Positions 18,454-27,662 of a stretch of 64,000 bases of DNA are shown piece by piece; the first letter of the stretch is position 1, and each line of letters opens with the position of its first letter. The stretch lies in assembly GCF_009909185.1 (NCBI RefSeq), contig NZ_JAAAMV010000022.1, forward strand, positions 52,631 through 116,630, given 5' to 3'. The position numbers were made by a program, and so were the translations under genes. The notes beneath the pieces are model-generated. The model saw only the letters and a program-made list of their open reading frames with translations. It was not told the origin of the DNA and did no database searches. The stretch is from Paenibacillus glycinis. GTDB taxonomy: Bacteria; Bacillota; Bacilli; Paenibacillales; Paenibacillaceae.

Positions 18454-19197
18454 CTATCTGCTCCGCAGCTTCGAGAGCAGGCGGAGGATCTCGATATACA
18501 GCCAGACCAGCGTGACGATCAGGCCGAACGCGCCGTACCATTCCATGTATTTCGGCGCTCCGCGGTCGGCGCCTTGTTCGATGAAATCGAAGTCGAGCAC
18601 GAGATTGAGCGCGGCCACGACGACGATCACGAGCGAGATGCCGATGCCGATCAAGCTGCTGTCGTGCAGATACGGCACGGTCACGCCGAACATGTTCAAC
18701 ACCATGCTGGCCAGGTAGACGAGCGCGATGCCCGCCGTGGCCGCGAACACGCCAAGCTTGAAATTCTCGGTCGCGCGGATGATCCGCGTCTTGTACGCCA
18801 CGAGCAGCGCGAAGAACACGCACATCGTGATCAGCGCCGCCTGCATCGTGATGCCGCCGTACGCCGATTCGTAATTCGCGCTCAGCGCGCCGAGGAACGC
18901 GCCTTCGAGCGCCGCGTAGACCGGCACCAGGAACGGCGCCGTGCGCGGCACGAAGCTGATGATCAGCGCGCAGATCAATCCGCCGATCGCCCCGCCGATG
19001 ACGTACGGCATCACGTCGTTGCCTTTGAAATACAGGTTCCACGTCGCGAAAGCCGCGCCGAGCAGCACCGCCAGCGTGATAAAGGTTTTGTTGACCGTGC
19101 CGTTGATCGTCATTCTGTCGGTACCGGAATACGAGCCATGCCCCGTCCGGTCGAACGTTTTGTCGTTCAAGGTTGGATTGCCGCTTCTGCCTAGCAT
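18454..19197 (-). CDS. Bax inhibitor-1/YccA family membrane protein
   Basis: Polytopic membrane protein of 247 residues with seven predicted helices beginning near residue 40, and a cytosolic N-terminus (MLGRSGNPTLNDKTF) that is characteristic of the Bacillales branch. ATG at 19197 is preferred to the ATG codons at 19218 and 19212, having a G-rich site in range. Members are linked to calcium leak or membrane-protein quality control by interaction with FtsH in other bacteria; that is family knowledge, not visible here. Conserved polar helix ends (FDFIEQGADRGAPKYMEWY) are present. Confidence 0.92.
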   Translation of the reverse strand: MLGRSGNPTLNDKTFDRTGHGSYSGTDRMTINGTVNKTFITLAVLLGAAFATWNLYFKGNDVMPYVIGGAIGGLICALIISFVPRTAPFLVPVYAALEGAFLGALSANYESAYGGITMQAALITMCVFFALLVAYKTRIIRATENFKLGVFAATAGIALVYLASMVLNMFGVTVPYLHDSSLIGIGISLVIVVVAALNLVLDFDFIEQGADRGAPKYMEWYGAFGLIVTLVWLYIEILRLLSKLRSR

Positions 19198-19619
19198 GCC
19201 TGAACACCCCATCGTCATTTTTTACCAAGTATATCATATTCTCCGCGATTTAGAACAAGCCCCGGCGGGATCGTCAAGGCGATGGCGGCTTGACGCACCC
19301 GGTCGACCGGATGCGGGAAGAGATCAAGACAAGAAAGACGAACCGGAAGGTGCGTCCCCGCCCCTACACGACGAACGCGACCCGGGCTAGCTGCGTTAAA
19401 AAAACCCAATCTTCCGCTTCCGCAATAGCGAAAATCAGGGTTTGCCGCGAACGGGGAATTCCGGCAGGATTCACCCTTGGACCGAACCCAAGCGGATTCC
19501 CCCCCTGTAAACTGGAGCATTGCCCTATTCAGGCACGTTTCCGCTGCCGTTATAGTTAGGTCATGCTGCCGTCTCGAGAAGAGACTAACTGCTCGAGCAT
19601 GCACGCGCAAACGCAGGCA
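19198..19619. other. Intergenic stretch with no supported gene
   Basis: Roughly 400 bases before the long hairpin at 19620. Short ORFs on both strands lack ribosome binding sites and family features. Confidence 0.5.
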
Positions 19620-19670
19620 GGCAAAAGAAGGACGCAAACACATGAACGTGTTCGCGTCCTTTCTTTTGCC
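19620..19670. terminator. Long hairpin terminator after the membrane protein gene
   Basis: GGCAAAAGAAGGACGC (19620-19635) pairs with GCGTCCTTTCTTTTGCC (19654-19670) with one bulged base; the loop extends the stem through AACAC/GTGTT. It lies 28 bases beyond the stop at 19698. Confidence 0.75.
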
Positions 19671-19697
19671 GCTCGAATGCCGGCTTGCCGCAGGCCG

Positions 19698-20474
19698 TCA
19701 GCCCTCGATGCGTTCGTATTCTTCCATGAACGCCAGCTGCATCCCGGCGAAAATATAATCGTACAGAAACAGAAGCAGGAAGAAGAAGAACGAGAGCCAT
19801 ATCGCGTTGACCAGCAGACCGAAGATCACGTTCAGGATGACCGCGGCGACGATCAGGCCCGCCGTTGCCCCCGTACGGTTGCGGAACGCCCGGAGCGAGC
19901 GGGGAAACGCCTCCGGTATCGTGCAATTTTGCGCGACGAGCGTGAATTCCAGGTAGACGAACCAAACCCGGAGGATGAGGAAAGCCAGCAGGCTGACGAC
20001 GGCGCCGATGCCGTGCAGCAGCAGCACGGCGAAGCTGCCCCCGACCAGCATGAGGCCAAGCACGAGCAGGTTGAGCAGCAGGAATCGGCCGAAGAATCGC
20101 GAGCCGTAGGCCGCGAACTTCGCCATCGACAACGGCCGCTCGCCGGCCGCTTCCCGCAGCAGGCCGATGTAGCCGCCCTGGAAGAAGGCTTGCGCGAGCA
20201 GGAAGATCAGCAGCGCGATCAGTACGGTTGCGGCGCTGCCGGCAGGGATTCCCCCGCCTTCGTTCAGTTGGACGGTGCCGGCCATGAACCGCTGTTCGGT
20301 CACGGCGCTGATCGACGGCATGCCCATTTGCAGCGCGAGCTTGAACGTCACGTGCGGGCTGCCCTGGAAGCCGTTCATCAGGATTCCGGCCAGCACGGAC
20401 AGCCCGTCCACGGCGACCGGAAGCCCGACGAGCAGCGGAAACCCCGGCAATTTGCGAATGGCGCTGAGCAGCAA
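19698..20474 (-). CDS. Polytopic membrane protein of unknown function
   Basis: 258 residues with about five or six hydrophobic helices (for example VLIALLIFLLAQAFFQGGYIG and FLLLNLLVLGLMLVGG). The first codon is TTG, chosen because AAGGAGG lies eight bases upstream. The spacing of helices and amphipathic loops resembles the broad class of YciC/DUF-type integral membrane proteins of Bacillales, but I cannot assign a family. It sits alone between a repeat field and a long terminator hairpin. Confidence 0.8.
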   Translation of the reverse strand: MLLSAIRKLPGFPLLVGLPVAVDGLSVLAGILMNGFQGSPHVTFKLALQMGMPSISAVTEQRFMAGTVQLNEGGGIPAGSAATVLIALLIFLLAQAFFQGGYIGLLREAAGERPLSMAKFAAYGSRFFGRFLLLNLLVLGLMLVGGSFAVLLLHGIGAVVSLLAFLILRVWFVYLEFTLVAQNCTIPEAFPRSLRAFRNRTGATAGLIVAAVILNVIFGLLVNAIWLSFFFFLLLFLYDYIFAGMQLAFMEEYERIEG

Positions 20475-21023
20475 CCCTATCGCCTCCTTGGCCTTGCTTA
20501 TTTTCGCTTCTGTCTTCGCCTCGTGCCGCGCATGCGATGTCTGATGGATGCGGATTTATATAGTACGCGGATTGCCAATGAAACGTTGCACGCTGCGGAC
20601 AATTCGGCAGCTTCTGACAGCGCGGCTGCCTGCCCCTATCTAATTCACCGTTTCGCGTCGGATCGAATAACGAATATGCCAGGCGTCCGCCTTCGGTCGA
20701 CGGGAAAAATCGAAGCGTCGATGCCGGCTCGGGATACGTCGCGCGGCGTCGAACGCATCGGCCAAGCGGACTGATGGACGCGAAGCTGGGCTTGCGAAAC
20801 TGGGGCTTGATAGATGGGCTTGCGAGACTGAGGCTTGCGAGATGGGCTTGCGAGACTGAGGCTTGCTAGATGGGCTTTCTAGTTGGGCTTGCGAGACGCG
20901 CCTGCGAGACTGGCGTGCGAGATTGGGCAAGGCGTGCTTGCGAGATTGGGCGAGACGAACTTGCGAGACTGGGCTTGCGAGACGGAAAGGGCTTCCGGGC
21001 GAGGCTTGCAGTCCCCGCCGAAT
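20475..21023. other. Intergenic region containing a degenerate repeat field
   Basis: About 550 bases upstream of the membrane protein gene. The half next to nagK is taken up by a 14-base repeat (20785-20990). The rest shows no gene with a ribosome binding site. The promoter of the membrane protein gene is presumably near 20480-20580 but I could not pin it down. Confidence 0.5.
20785..20990. repeat. Degenerate tandem array of a 14-bp unit
   Basis: The unit GGGCTTGCGAGACT recurs about ten times in diverged form (GAGGCTTGCGAGAT, GGGCTTGCTAGAT, GGCGTGCGAGATT and so on). Copies drift in length, so it is not an exact microsatellite and has none of the spacer structure of a CRISPR array. Confidence 0.8.
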
Positions 21024-21068
21024 AACGTCAAGAAGCTGCCGGCATCTCGCCGACAGCTTCTTGACGTT
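21024..21068 (-). terminator. Terminator of the amino-sugar salvage operon
   Basis: A 15-base perfect stem AACGTCAAGAAGCTG/CAGCTTCTTGACGTT, extended by CGGC/GCCG in the loop, eight bases after the nagK-like stop. The T-run is poor, so it may also serve as a 3' stabiliser. Confidence 0.65.
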
Positions 21069-21075
21069 CCTTCGC

Positions 21076-21990
21076 CTACTGCGCGAGCGCCGACAGCGCC
21101 ATGCGAACCGCCCCGCCGGACGCATCGGCCGGCGCGTCCACGCAGGACATCCCCGGGTACGCCTGCTTCAGCAGCGCCTCGAAGGCTCCCCGCACGTAAG
21201 CGTTCTTCAACAGCACGCTTCCCGCCAGCACGAGCCTGCCATCCTGCAGCGCCAGCTTCTCCGCGACGGGAACGACCAGCTCCAGCAGCGAGGCGGCGCT
21301 GCGCTTGACGATGGCCATCGCCACGGCGTCCCCGGCTTCGCAAGCCGCGGTCAGCAGGGGAGCGAGCGCCGCGATGTCCTTCTTGTTCGTGCGCTTGTCG
21401 TGCGCGAACCCGATCAGCTCCCTCACCGTCGTCATCGCCAGCCGCTCATAGACGAGACCGGTAATGACCGTCGGCGGAATCCGGCCGTCGTTCGCCTTCG
21501 CGACCGCCGTCAATAGGTCGCGGCCGATGCTGTAGCCGCTTCCCTCGTCGTCGATCAGGTAGCCGCAGCCGCCTGCGCGATGGGATAGGCCGGCATCGTT
21601 CGCGCCGTAGCAGATCGATCCCGTGCCGGCGATCAGGATCATCCCGACCGGACTGTCGAGCGCGCCGATCAGCGCCGTCTCGTGATCGCCGGTAATGAGC
21701 AGTCCGCCCGCGTAGCCGCATTCCCGGACGTTCGCGGCCAGACGTTCACGGACGACGGGATTGCTGACGCCGGCCGCGCCGATGCATAGCTGCGCGACGT
21801 TCGAGAGGCCGCCGGCGGCCCGCTCGATCTCGGCCATGATCGCCCGGAAGCTGAGCGCGATGCTCGCTTCGTCCTGCCCGTTGTAATTGATGGCGCCGGA
21901 CGCAAACGCATGCACCGTCCGTCCGAATTCATCGGCCACGGTCACGGCCGTCTTGGTTCCGCCGCCGTCCAAGCCCGCTACGTACCTCAT
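21076..21990 (-). CDS. BadF/BadG-family sugar kinase, probable N-acetylglucosamine/N-acetylmuramate kinase
   Basis: ATP-dependent phosphorylation of an amino sugar at C6. 304 residues with the ASKHA phosphate-1 motif GLDGGGTKTAV, the AGTGS phosphate-2 loop (LIAGTGSICYG), and the glycine-rich GGCGYLIDDEGSGY segment typical of GlcNAc kinases. Last gene of the salvage operon, 29 bases behind nagZ, where free GlcNAc and MurNAc are released in the cytosol. MurK of Clostridium acetobutylicum, from the same family, accepts both sugars; that it does so here is inference. A second paralogue lies at 34581. Confidence 0.9.
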   Translation of the reverse strand: MRYVAGLDGGGTKTAVTVADEFGRTVHAFASGAINYNGQDEASIALSFRAIMAEIERAAGGLSNVAQLCIGAAGVSNPVVRERLAANVRECGYAGGLLITGDHETALIGALDSPVGMILIAGTGSICYGANDAGLSHRAGGCGYLIDDEGSGYSIGRDLLTAVAKANDGRIPPTVITGLVYERLAMTTVRELIGFAHDKRTNKKDIAALAPLLTAACEAGDAVAMAIVKRSAASLLELVVPVAEKLALQDGRLVLAGSVLLKNAYVRGAFEALLKQAYPGMSCVDAPADASGGAVRMALSALAQ

Positions 21991-22019
21991 CTCGTTTTCA
22001 CATCCTTGCCAGAAGCCTG

Positions 22020-23585
22020 TTAGTGGGTGCCCGATATGGCGATGCTTAACCGTCCGGTCGGCCGAATCCCGCCGCCCAGGATGCGGATCAAAGAATCGAT
22101 CGCGAGCGGCGTGTACTCGAACGCGGCCAACCCGCAGACGCCGTCCGCCACGTGCTCGAGGTCGTAAGGCTTGCCGAGCGCGACGGCGGTCACCGCATGC
22201 CCGTTCGCGGCCAACCGGTTCACGAGCTCCAGCTGCCCGGCATTCTCGCGGCCGTTGTACAAGCCGACCACGACTTGCTTGTAACCGGCCGCGCGCGCCA
22301 GCGTCCGCCCGATCTCCGCTTCGTCCGGATCGAATCCGATCATGACATGCGGCGCGTCGAACGCCGCGGCCATCGCCGCCGGGAAAGACAACCCCGTCTT
22401 CGCTTGGCTCGAAGCTTGATCCGTCCGGTACGGATAGCTGCCGACGAAGATCGTCTCGCCGCCGCCCCTGCGCACGGTCGCGAGCTCGCCCTTCGCGAGG
22501 CAGACGCTTTCCTCGCTCATGGCCGCCGCCGCGCGGCGATGCGTCTCGCAGCCGACGATGCCGAGATCCGCTTCGGCCGCGTCGCCGTATTTCTTCTTAT
22601 AATAAAGCACCTTCTCGAGCGCTTCGTCCAGGATGGACTCCGACAACTCGCCGGATGCCACCGCCTCCTCGATCGTCGCCACCGTTTCCATCACGAGCGC
22701 GGGCGTATGGCTGACGAAGAGCAGATGCACGCCGGCCTTCAGCGCGCCGAGCGCGCCGCGAGCGGTGCCGTAGCATTCCTTGATCGCGTCCATCTCCAGG
22801 CAATCCGAGACGACCAGCCCTTCGTAGCCCAGCCGTCGCTTCAGCAGATCGGTGATGATCGTCCGCGACATCGTCGCCGGCACCCGCTCCGCCTCGACGA
22901 GCGGGAAGAGGATATGCGAGCTCATGAGGGCTTCCGCCCCCGCCGCGATCGCCGCTTGAAACGGCTTCAGCTCCAGCTCCAGCAGCTGCTCGATCGATTT
23001 CTCGATCGCGGGCAGTCCCAGATGCGAGTCGACCGCCGTATCGCCGTGGCCCGGAAAATGCTTGACGGATGCCAGCACGCCGCCGTCCGTCAAGCCCCGC
23101 ATCATAGGCAGGCCGTATGCGATGACGGCATCGGGCGTATCCCCGTAAGAGCGGACGTTGATGACCGGGTTCCGTTTATTGTTGTTGATATCGAGCACCG
23201 GCGCAAGATTGAAATTAATGCCGAGCGCGCGCAGCTCGCGCGCCGTCATCCGGCCCGCGGCGTAGGCGTTCTCCGGCCGGCCCGTCGAGGCGATCGCCAT
23301 CGCGCCGGGCACGCTCGTCGCGTCGGAGGGCAGGCGCGTCACCCGGCCGCCTTCCTGGTCGACGGAGATCAGCGCCGGGAACCCGGTATGCGCGGCAATC
23401 GTATGCTGCAGCTCGGCGCACAGCTCCCGCAGCTGCGTTTTGCCCTCGACGTTATGCGAGAACAGAATGATGTTGCCGATCTTGAATTCCGCGATCAGAT
23501 GCCGCAGCTCGCCGGTCATGCCCGTCGCCGGAAATCCGGTCACGATCAGCTGGCCGATTTTCTCCCGTAACGTTAATGCTTTCAT
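22020..23585 (-). CDS. nagZ: Beta-N-acetylglucosaminidase, GH3, cytosolic
   Basis: Removes non-reducing GlcNAc from GlcNAc-anhMurNAc or GlcNAc-MurNAc fragments. 521 residues. The GH3 N-terminal barrel is complete: SVDQEGGRVTRL, the KHFPGHGDTAVDSH segment with the Asp-x-His general acid/base dyad of NagZ-type enzymes, and the nucleophile Asp in VVSDCLEMDAI. A second C-terminal domain of about 170 residues follows. There is no signal peptide, unlike Bacillus subtilis NagZ, which is exported. ATG at 23585. Upstream neighbour namZ ends 14 bases away. Confidence 0.96.
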   Translation of the reverse strand: MKALTLREKIGQLIVTGFPATGMTGELRHLIAEFKIGNIILFSHNVEGKTQLRELCAELQHTIAAHTGFPALISVDQEGGRVTRLPSDATSVPGAMAIASTGRPENAYAAGRMTARELRALGINFNLAPVLDINNNKRNPVINVRSYGDTPDAVIAYGLPMMRGLTDGGVLASVKHFPGHGDTAVDSHLGLPAIEKSIEQLLELELKPFQAAIAAGAEALMSSHILFPLVEAERVPATMSRTIITDLLKRRLGYEGLVVSDCLEMDAIKECYGTARGALGALKAGVHLLFVSHTPALVMETVATIEEAVASGELSESILDEALEKVLYYKKKYGDAAEADLGIVGCETHRRAAAAMSEESVCLAKGELATVRRGGGETIFVGSYPYRTDQASSQAKTGLSFPAAMAAAFDAPHVMIGFDPDEAEIGRTLARAAGYKQVVVGLYNGRENAGQLELVNRLAANGHAVTAVALGKPYDLEHVADGVCGLAAFEYTPLAIDSLIRILGGGIRPTGRLSIAISGTH

Positions 23586-23598
23586 GCTCGCACTCCCC

Positions 23599-24738
23599 TC
23601 AGTACAGATGATACTGCCGCTTCCGCTCCGCGAACTCCCGGCTTTCCTCGCGGAATTGCGCCAGCAGTCCCGGAACGTCCACGGATTCGGCGCGGTACAG
23701 GCTGTCCCCGCCGAGCAAATCGATGAACGGCCGCGCGCCTTCCTTGAACGGCGGCAGCCAAGCGAACGCCTCGTAGTTGTCCTTGATCGCGTACAGCAGC
23801 GAGACGCCCGTATCCACGGGCCTCACCGCGCGCGCATCGGTCACGTGCAATTGCACCCCGCCGCAGCGCTCGCCCTGATGCTTCGAGGCGGTCGGCTTGT
23901 AATGAACGGGACGGAAATGCACGCCGGGCAGTCCCTTGCCGTTCATCTCGTCCGCCAGCCGCTGCGGCTCGATGAACGGCGCGCCGATGATCTCGAACGG
24001 GAAGGTCGTGCCCCTGCCCTCGGACAGATTGGTTCCTTCGAACAAGCAGGTGCCTCCGTACAGCAGCGCGGTCTCGTACCGCGGGATGCCCATCGACGGC
24101 TGCACCCAGACGCGGTTCAGATCCGGGAAGCGCATCTCCCGCTTCCAGCCCTCGCAAGGGACGACGCGCAGCTTGCAATTCCAACCCATCTCGTCGTTCG
24201 CCATCATGGCGAGCTCGCCGACGGTCAGCCCATAACGCACGGCAAGCGGATAATTCCCGACGAACGACCGGTAGCCCGGCTTCAGCACGTTGCCTTCCAC
24301 CGTCGCGCCGTCCAGCGGATTGAACCGGTCGAGCACGATGAATTCCTTGCCCGCCTTGGCGCAATCCTCGAGCGCGTAGAGCATCGTATAGATAAACGTA
24401 TAATAGCGAATGCCGACATCCTGAATGTCGTAAACGACCGCGTCGACTTCGTCCAGCATGGCCGGCGTGAGCCGCTTGGAATCTTGACGATAGAGGCTGT
24501 GCACGGGAACGCCGGTCTGCGGATCGACGTATGTCTCCACGAGCCCGCCCGCGTCCTGATCGCCGCGCACGCCGTGCTCGGGCGAGAACAACGCAGCCAG
24601 CTTGAACCGTTCGTGCAGGATGCCGATGGTCGACGCGAATGCCCTGTCGAGGCCGGTGGGCGACGTGATCAAGCCGAGCCGTTTCCCCTGGAACAGCTCC
24701 GCGTGCCGGCCGATCCGATCGATCCCGTTCAGCATCAT
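23599..24738 (-). CDS. namZ: Exo-beta-N-acetylmuramidase (DUF1343 family)
   Basis: Releases MurNAc from the non-reducing end of peptidoglycan-derived glycans, the known role of the YbbC/NamZ family. 379 residues; characteristic segments are SPEHGVRG, VYDIQDVGIRYYTFIYTM and NLSEGRGTT. ATG at 24738 overlaps the stop of the deacetylase gene by four bases, implying translational coupling. No signal peptide is present, so the enzyme should act on imported disaccharides, in contrast to secreted B. subtilis NamZ. It works in series with NagZ behind it. Confidence 0.95.
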   Translation of the reverse strand: MMLNGIDRIGRHAELFQGKRLGLITSPTGLDRAFASTIGILHERFKLAALFSPEHGVRGDQDAGGLVETYVDPQTGVPVHSLYRQDSKRLTPAMLDEVDAVVYDIQDVGIRYYTFIYTMLYALEDCAKAGKEFIVLDRFNPLDGATVEGNVLKPGYRSFVGNYPLAVRYGLTVGELAMMANDEMGWNCKLRVVPCEGWKREMRFPDLNRVWVQPSMGIPRYETALLYGGTCLFEGTNLSEGRGTTFPFEIIGAPFIEPQRLADEMNGKGLPGVHFRPVHYKPTASKHQGERCGGVQLHVTDARAVRPVDTGVSLLYAIKDNYEAFAWLPPFKEGARPFIDLLGGDSLYRAESVDVPGLLAQFREESREFAERKRQYHLY

Positions 24739-25442
24739 GCGAGCGAATCCTGGCGCAGGCGCATCGTTTCCTCCGGCACCATGAAGGTTTCCGCGTAGTG
24801 CTTGCGCGCCTCGATGCCGCGCACGCGGGCAAGATGCTTATAGTATTCGAGGTACGGGAACGACTTGCTGCCCGTCACGAACCAATGCGTCGATACCGCT
24901 TTGATCCACAGCTCGTACGCCTCGTGATTGAAATCGACGTAGACGTACGGCTTGTAATCGACCGCGTCCTCCCAATTCTCCGCATAGTAGAGCTTGGCCG
25001 CGAAGTGCGCCGGCAGCTCCCGCTCGAAGGACGCGAGGCCCGCGAAGAAGCGCGCGTCGTTCACGATGCGATGCGTCGTCATATGATCCTTGTGCATGCT
25101 GTTCTTGAAATGCGTGATGATCACGTCCGGCTTCACGCGGCGGATGACGTCGCACACCCGGTACCGCATCTCGTCGCTGTCCTCGAGCTCCCCGTCCGGA
25201 ATCTCGAACACGATCGCCTCGCCGCCCAGCATCGCCGCGAATTGCTCCGCTTCACGCACCTTCTGCGCCCGGTAGTCCGCCATGTCCCGGCCCGCCGGAA
25301 CGCCGCGTTCCCCGGCCGTCAGCGCCAAGGTGACGATCCTGTCTCCCTTCAGGGCATGGCTCGCCAGCACGCCGCCCGCCGTCAATTCCGCATCCCCTAC
25401 ATGTCCGCCGATCGCCATGATCGTCAACCGCCGCTCGCCCAT
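24735..25442 (-). CDS. PIG-L-like N-deacetylase with an altered active-site motif
   Basis: 235 residues of the PIG-L/LmbE fold, whose members remove N-acetyl groups from GlcNAc-containing substrates. The usual N-terminal HPDDE-type motif reads GGHVGDAE here: the zinc-binding His and Asp are kept, but the Asp that acts as general base in the family is Gly. The later MHKDHMTTH motif supplies the remaining zinc-site histidine. It is coupled to namZ (four-base overlap) and lies four bases behind the GNAT gene. Probably acts on an amino sugar in the pathway; the altered residue leaves the chemistry in doubt. Confidence 0.9.
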   Translation of the reverse strand: MGERRLTIMAIGGHVGDAELTAGGVLASHALKGDRIVTLALTAGERGVPAGRDMADYRAQKVREAEQFAAMLGGEAIVFEIPDGELEDSDEMRYRVCDVIRRVKPDVIITHFKNSMHKDHMTTHRIVNDARFFAGLASFERELPAHFAAKLYYAENWEDAVDYKPYVYVDFNHEAYELWIKAVSTHWFVTGSKSFPYLEYYKHLARVRGIEARKHYAETFMVPEETMRLRQDSLA

Positions 25443-25445
25443 TCG

Positions 25446-26417
25446 TTAAAACTCCTTCCGCATGATCGCAAAATGTTTGACCGGCCGGAATCCGGCTTTC
25501 TCGTAGATCCGAATGGCCGGATTCTTGATTCCCGTGTATAGCGACATATAGTCCGCGCCGATCGCCTTGAACGCCTCGCAGAGCCGGAAGAACAACAAAC
25601 TCCCGAGTCCGTGCCCTTCATGCTCGGGATGCACCCCGATCCCGGCGAAATAGCCTCGGCCGTTGTCCTCGCGGATCACGGGACCGGCGAATCCGACGGC
25701 CCGGCCCGCGCGCGCCGCGATAACGACGGGCACGCCGTCCGCCGCGCACCGCGCGATCTCGCGCCGCCAGAGCGGGTTGTCGAACCCGTCCAGCATCGCT
25801 TCGATGCCCGCATGCCGCCGCGGATCGAACAGCTCGACCGCGTACCCGCCGTCGCCGGCTCTCGCTTCCTTCGCCCGTATCTCGTCCGTCCAGGCGAACC
25901 CGGACAGCTCCAGGTACATCGCGCACTCCTGCGTCCGTTCGGCGTAGCCGCGCGCCAGCAGGTACGCATGAAGCGGGCTGCCGACCGGAACCCCGGGCGC
26001 GTTGTTGTGCTCGTGCTTCGGCGTGCCAGGCACGTACCACGGGAGCATCATCGGATTGAAGAACAGCACGTCGGCTTGTTTCTTGCCGAGCTGCCGAAAG
26101 CGCGCCTCCAGCGCGTCCAGCAGCTGCCCGTAAGCGTCATCATTCCGGCATGCGGCCGAGAGGACGACGCACGTCACGTAGCCCGCGACGTCGCCGAGCG
26201 GGAGTTCGTCGCCCGTGCAGCCGCACGCGAAGCCCGCTATCTCCCCGTAAGCATCCAGCAGCACGAACGCGCACGCCGCGTCGAAATGCGGATTGCCCGC
26301 GAATATCCGCTCGAAGCTTGCCGCATCCAATTCCTTGTAATCTTCCTGCACGGCTTCCCGGTTCCATAACGCCAGGATGCCGTCCACGTAACGATGCTCG
26401 AAAGAGGCGATCCTCAT
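25446..26417 (-). CDS. GNAT-family N-acetyltransferase, tandem domains
   Basis: 323 residues. The C-terminal domain is a clear GNAT fold with the acetyl-CoA loop in HPEHEGHGLGSLLF and the following AIRIYEKAGF helix. The N-terminal half looks like a second, more diverged GNAT domain (a motif-A-like segment is degraded). Cytosolic. Placed between anmK and the deacetylase in the salvage operon, it could re-acetylate a glucosamine intermediate or acetylate a muropeptide amine; that is inference. ATG at 26417 with a GAGGTGACGC site. Confidence 0.87.
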   Translation of the reverse strand: MRIASFEHRYVDGILALWNREAVQEDYKELDAASFERIFAGNPHFDAACAFVLLDAYGEIAGFACGCTGDELPLGDVAGYVTCVVLSAACRNDDAYGQLLDALEARFRQLGKKQADVLFFNPMMLPWYVPGTPKHEHNNAPGVPVGSPLHAYLLARGYAERTQECAMYLELSGFAWTDEIRAKEARAGDGGYAVELFDPRRHAGIEAMLDGFDNPLWRREIARCAADGVPVVIAARAGRAVGFAGPVIREDNGRGYFAGIGVHPEHEGHGLGSLLFFRLCEAFKAIGADYMSLYTGIKNPAIRIYEKAGFRPVKHFAIMRKEF

Positions 26418-26464
26418 TCGGCGTCACCTCGCTCGCGATCTGATATGAAATGTTCGTATTCGTG

Positions 26465-27661
26465 CTAGTACGAGATTTTCCCCAGCACGACGGGCCGGTT
26501 CGCGCCCGTGACGCTCGGCAAATTATTCGGCCTGCGCGCGATCGCATAGTCCGCCAGCAGCGCGAACGCCACGGCTTCCTTGGCGTCGCTGCTCTGACCG
26601 ATGTCTTCCTGGATCAGCACCTGCACCCCCATCGGTTCCATCTCCCGCTTCAGCCATCCGATCAGCGTCGGATTATAGCTTCCGCCGCCGCCGACCAGCA
26701 TGACGTCCGCGGCATGCAGCGGCGCCGCGAACCGCCGGTACGCGTCTCCGATGGACCAGGCCGTCAGCATCGTGACGGTCGCGATCAGGTCCTTCGCGGA
26801 CAAGCCGTGCTTCTGCTTATACGCGAGCAGCTCCTCCGCGTACGCGGCGCCGAAGCGCTCCCGGCCGGTCGATTTCGGCAGCGGCTGCGCGTAATACGGT
26901 TCCTGCTTCAGCCGGTTCAGCAGCGCTTCGTTCACGCGGCCGGACGCGGCGATGGCGCCGCCGGCGTCCATCTTCAGCTCCCCGCCGGTCAGCAGCGACA
27001 CGACGCCGTCGATCAGCATATTGCCGGGGCCCGTGTCGAAGGCGAATACGCCTTCGGCGCCGCTGCCGGCAGGCAGCACGGTGATGTTCCCGATGCCGCC
27101 GATGTTTTGCAGCAGCAGCGTCCGCTCCGTCTCCCGGTACAGCAAATATTCCGTGAACGGCACGAGCGGCGCGCCCTGCCCGCCGACCGCCATGTCGGCG
27201 ACCCGGAAATCGGACACGCACGGGATGCCGGTCCGCGCGGCGATCACCGCGCCTTCGCCGATCTGCACCGTGAAGCGCAGATCGCGGCCGTCCTCGATAT
27301 GCGGCTCCGGCGCGTGGTAGATCGTCTGCCCGTGCGAGCCGACGACCGCGATGTCCGCCGGCGCCAGACCCGCGGCCGCGATGACCGACAGGGCCGCTTC
27401 GGCGTACAGCTCGCCCAGCCGGACGTTCATCCGGCCGACCCGGTCGATCGTGGCGCGGGCGGGATCGAACAGCTCGAAGATCGCCTCCCGCACGGCCGGC
27501 GGATAGGCGGTATTCGCGAACGCGACCAGCTGCGCCGCCGATCGATCGCTTTCGCCGCCGGCGATCCGGATCACCGCGGCGTCGATCCCGTCGACCGACG
27601 TGCCCGACATCAAGCCGACGGCGTATCTCTCCGCGCGCGTCTTCGCGCTGCCCGCCGTCAT
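26465..27661 (-). CDS. anmK: Anhydro-N-acetylmuramic acid kinase
   Basis: Cleaves the 1,6-anhydro ring of anhMurNAc while phosphorylating it to MurNAc-6-phosphate. 398 residues. Signatures are GLMSGTSVDGIDAA at the N-terminus, the catalytic-region GSHGQTIYH and FDTGPGNMLID. ATG at 27661 is one base from the permease stop, so it is coupled to transport. Its product feeds MurQ in the same operon. Presence of AnmK implies that anhydro-muropeptides, products of lytic transglycosylases, are among the substrates. Confidence 0.96.
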   Translation of the reverse strand: MTAGSAKTRAERYAVGLMSGTSVDGIDAAVIRIAGGESDRSAAQLVAFANTAYPPAVREAIFELFDPARATIDRVGRMNVRLGELYAEAALSVIAAAGLAPADIAVVGSHGQTIYHAPEPHIEDGRDLRFTVQIGEGAVIAARTGIPCVSDFRVADMAVGGQGAPLVPFTEYLLYRETERTLLLQNIGGIGNITVLPAGSGAEGVFAFDTGPGNMLIDGVVSLLTGGELKMDAGGAIAASGRVNEALLNRLKQEPYYAQPLPKSTGRERFGAAYAEELLAYKQKHGLSAKDLIATVTMLTAWSIGDAYRRFAAPLHAADVMLVGGGGSYNPTLIGWLKREMEPMGVQVLIQEDIGQSSDAKEAVAFALLADYAIARRPNNLPSVTGANRPVVLGKISY

Positions 27662-27662
27662 A

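Noticed and set aside
20785..20990. Possible CRISPR array
   Set aside because: Unit is 14 bases, degenerate and without spacers; no cas genes nearby.
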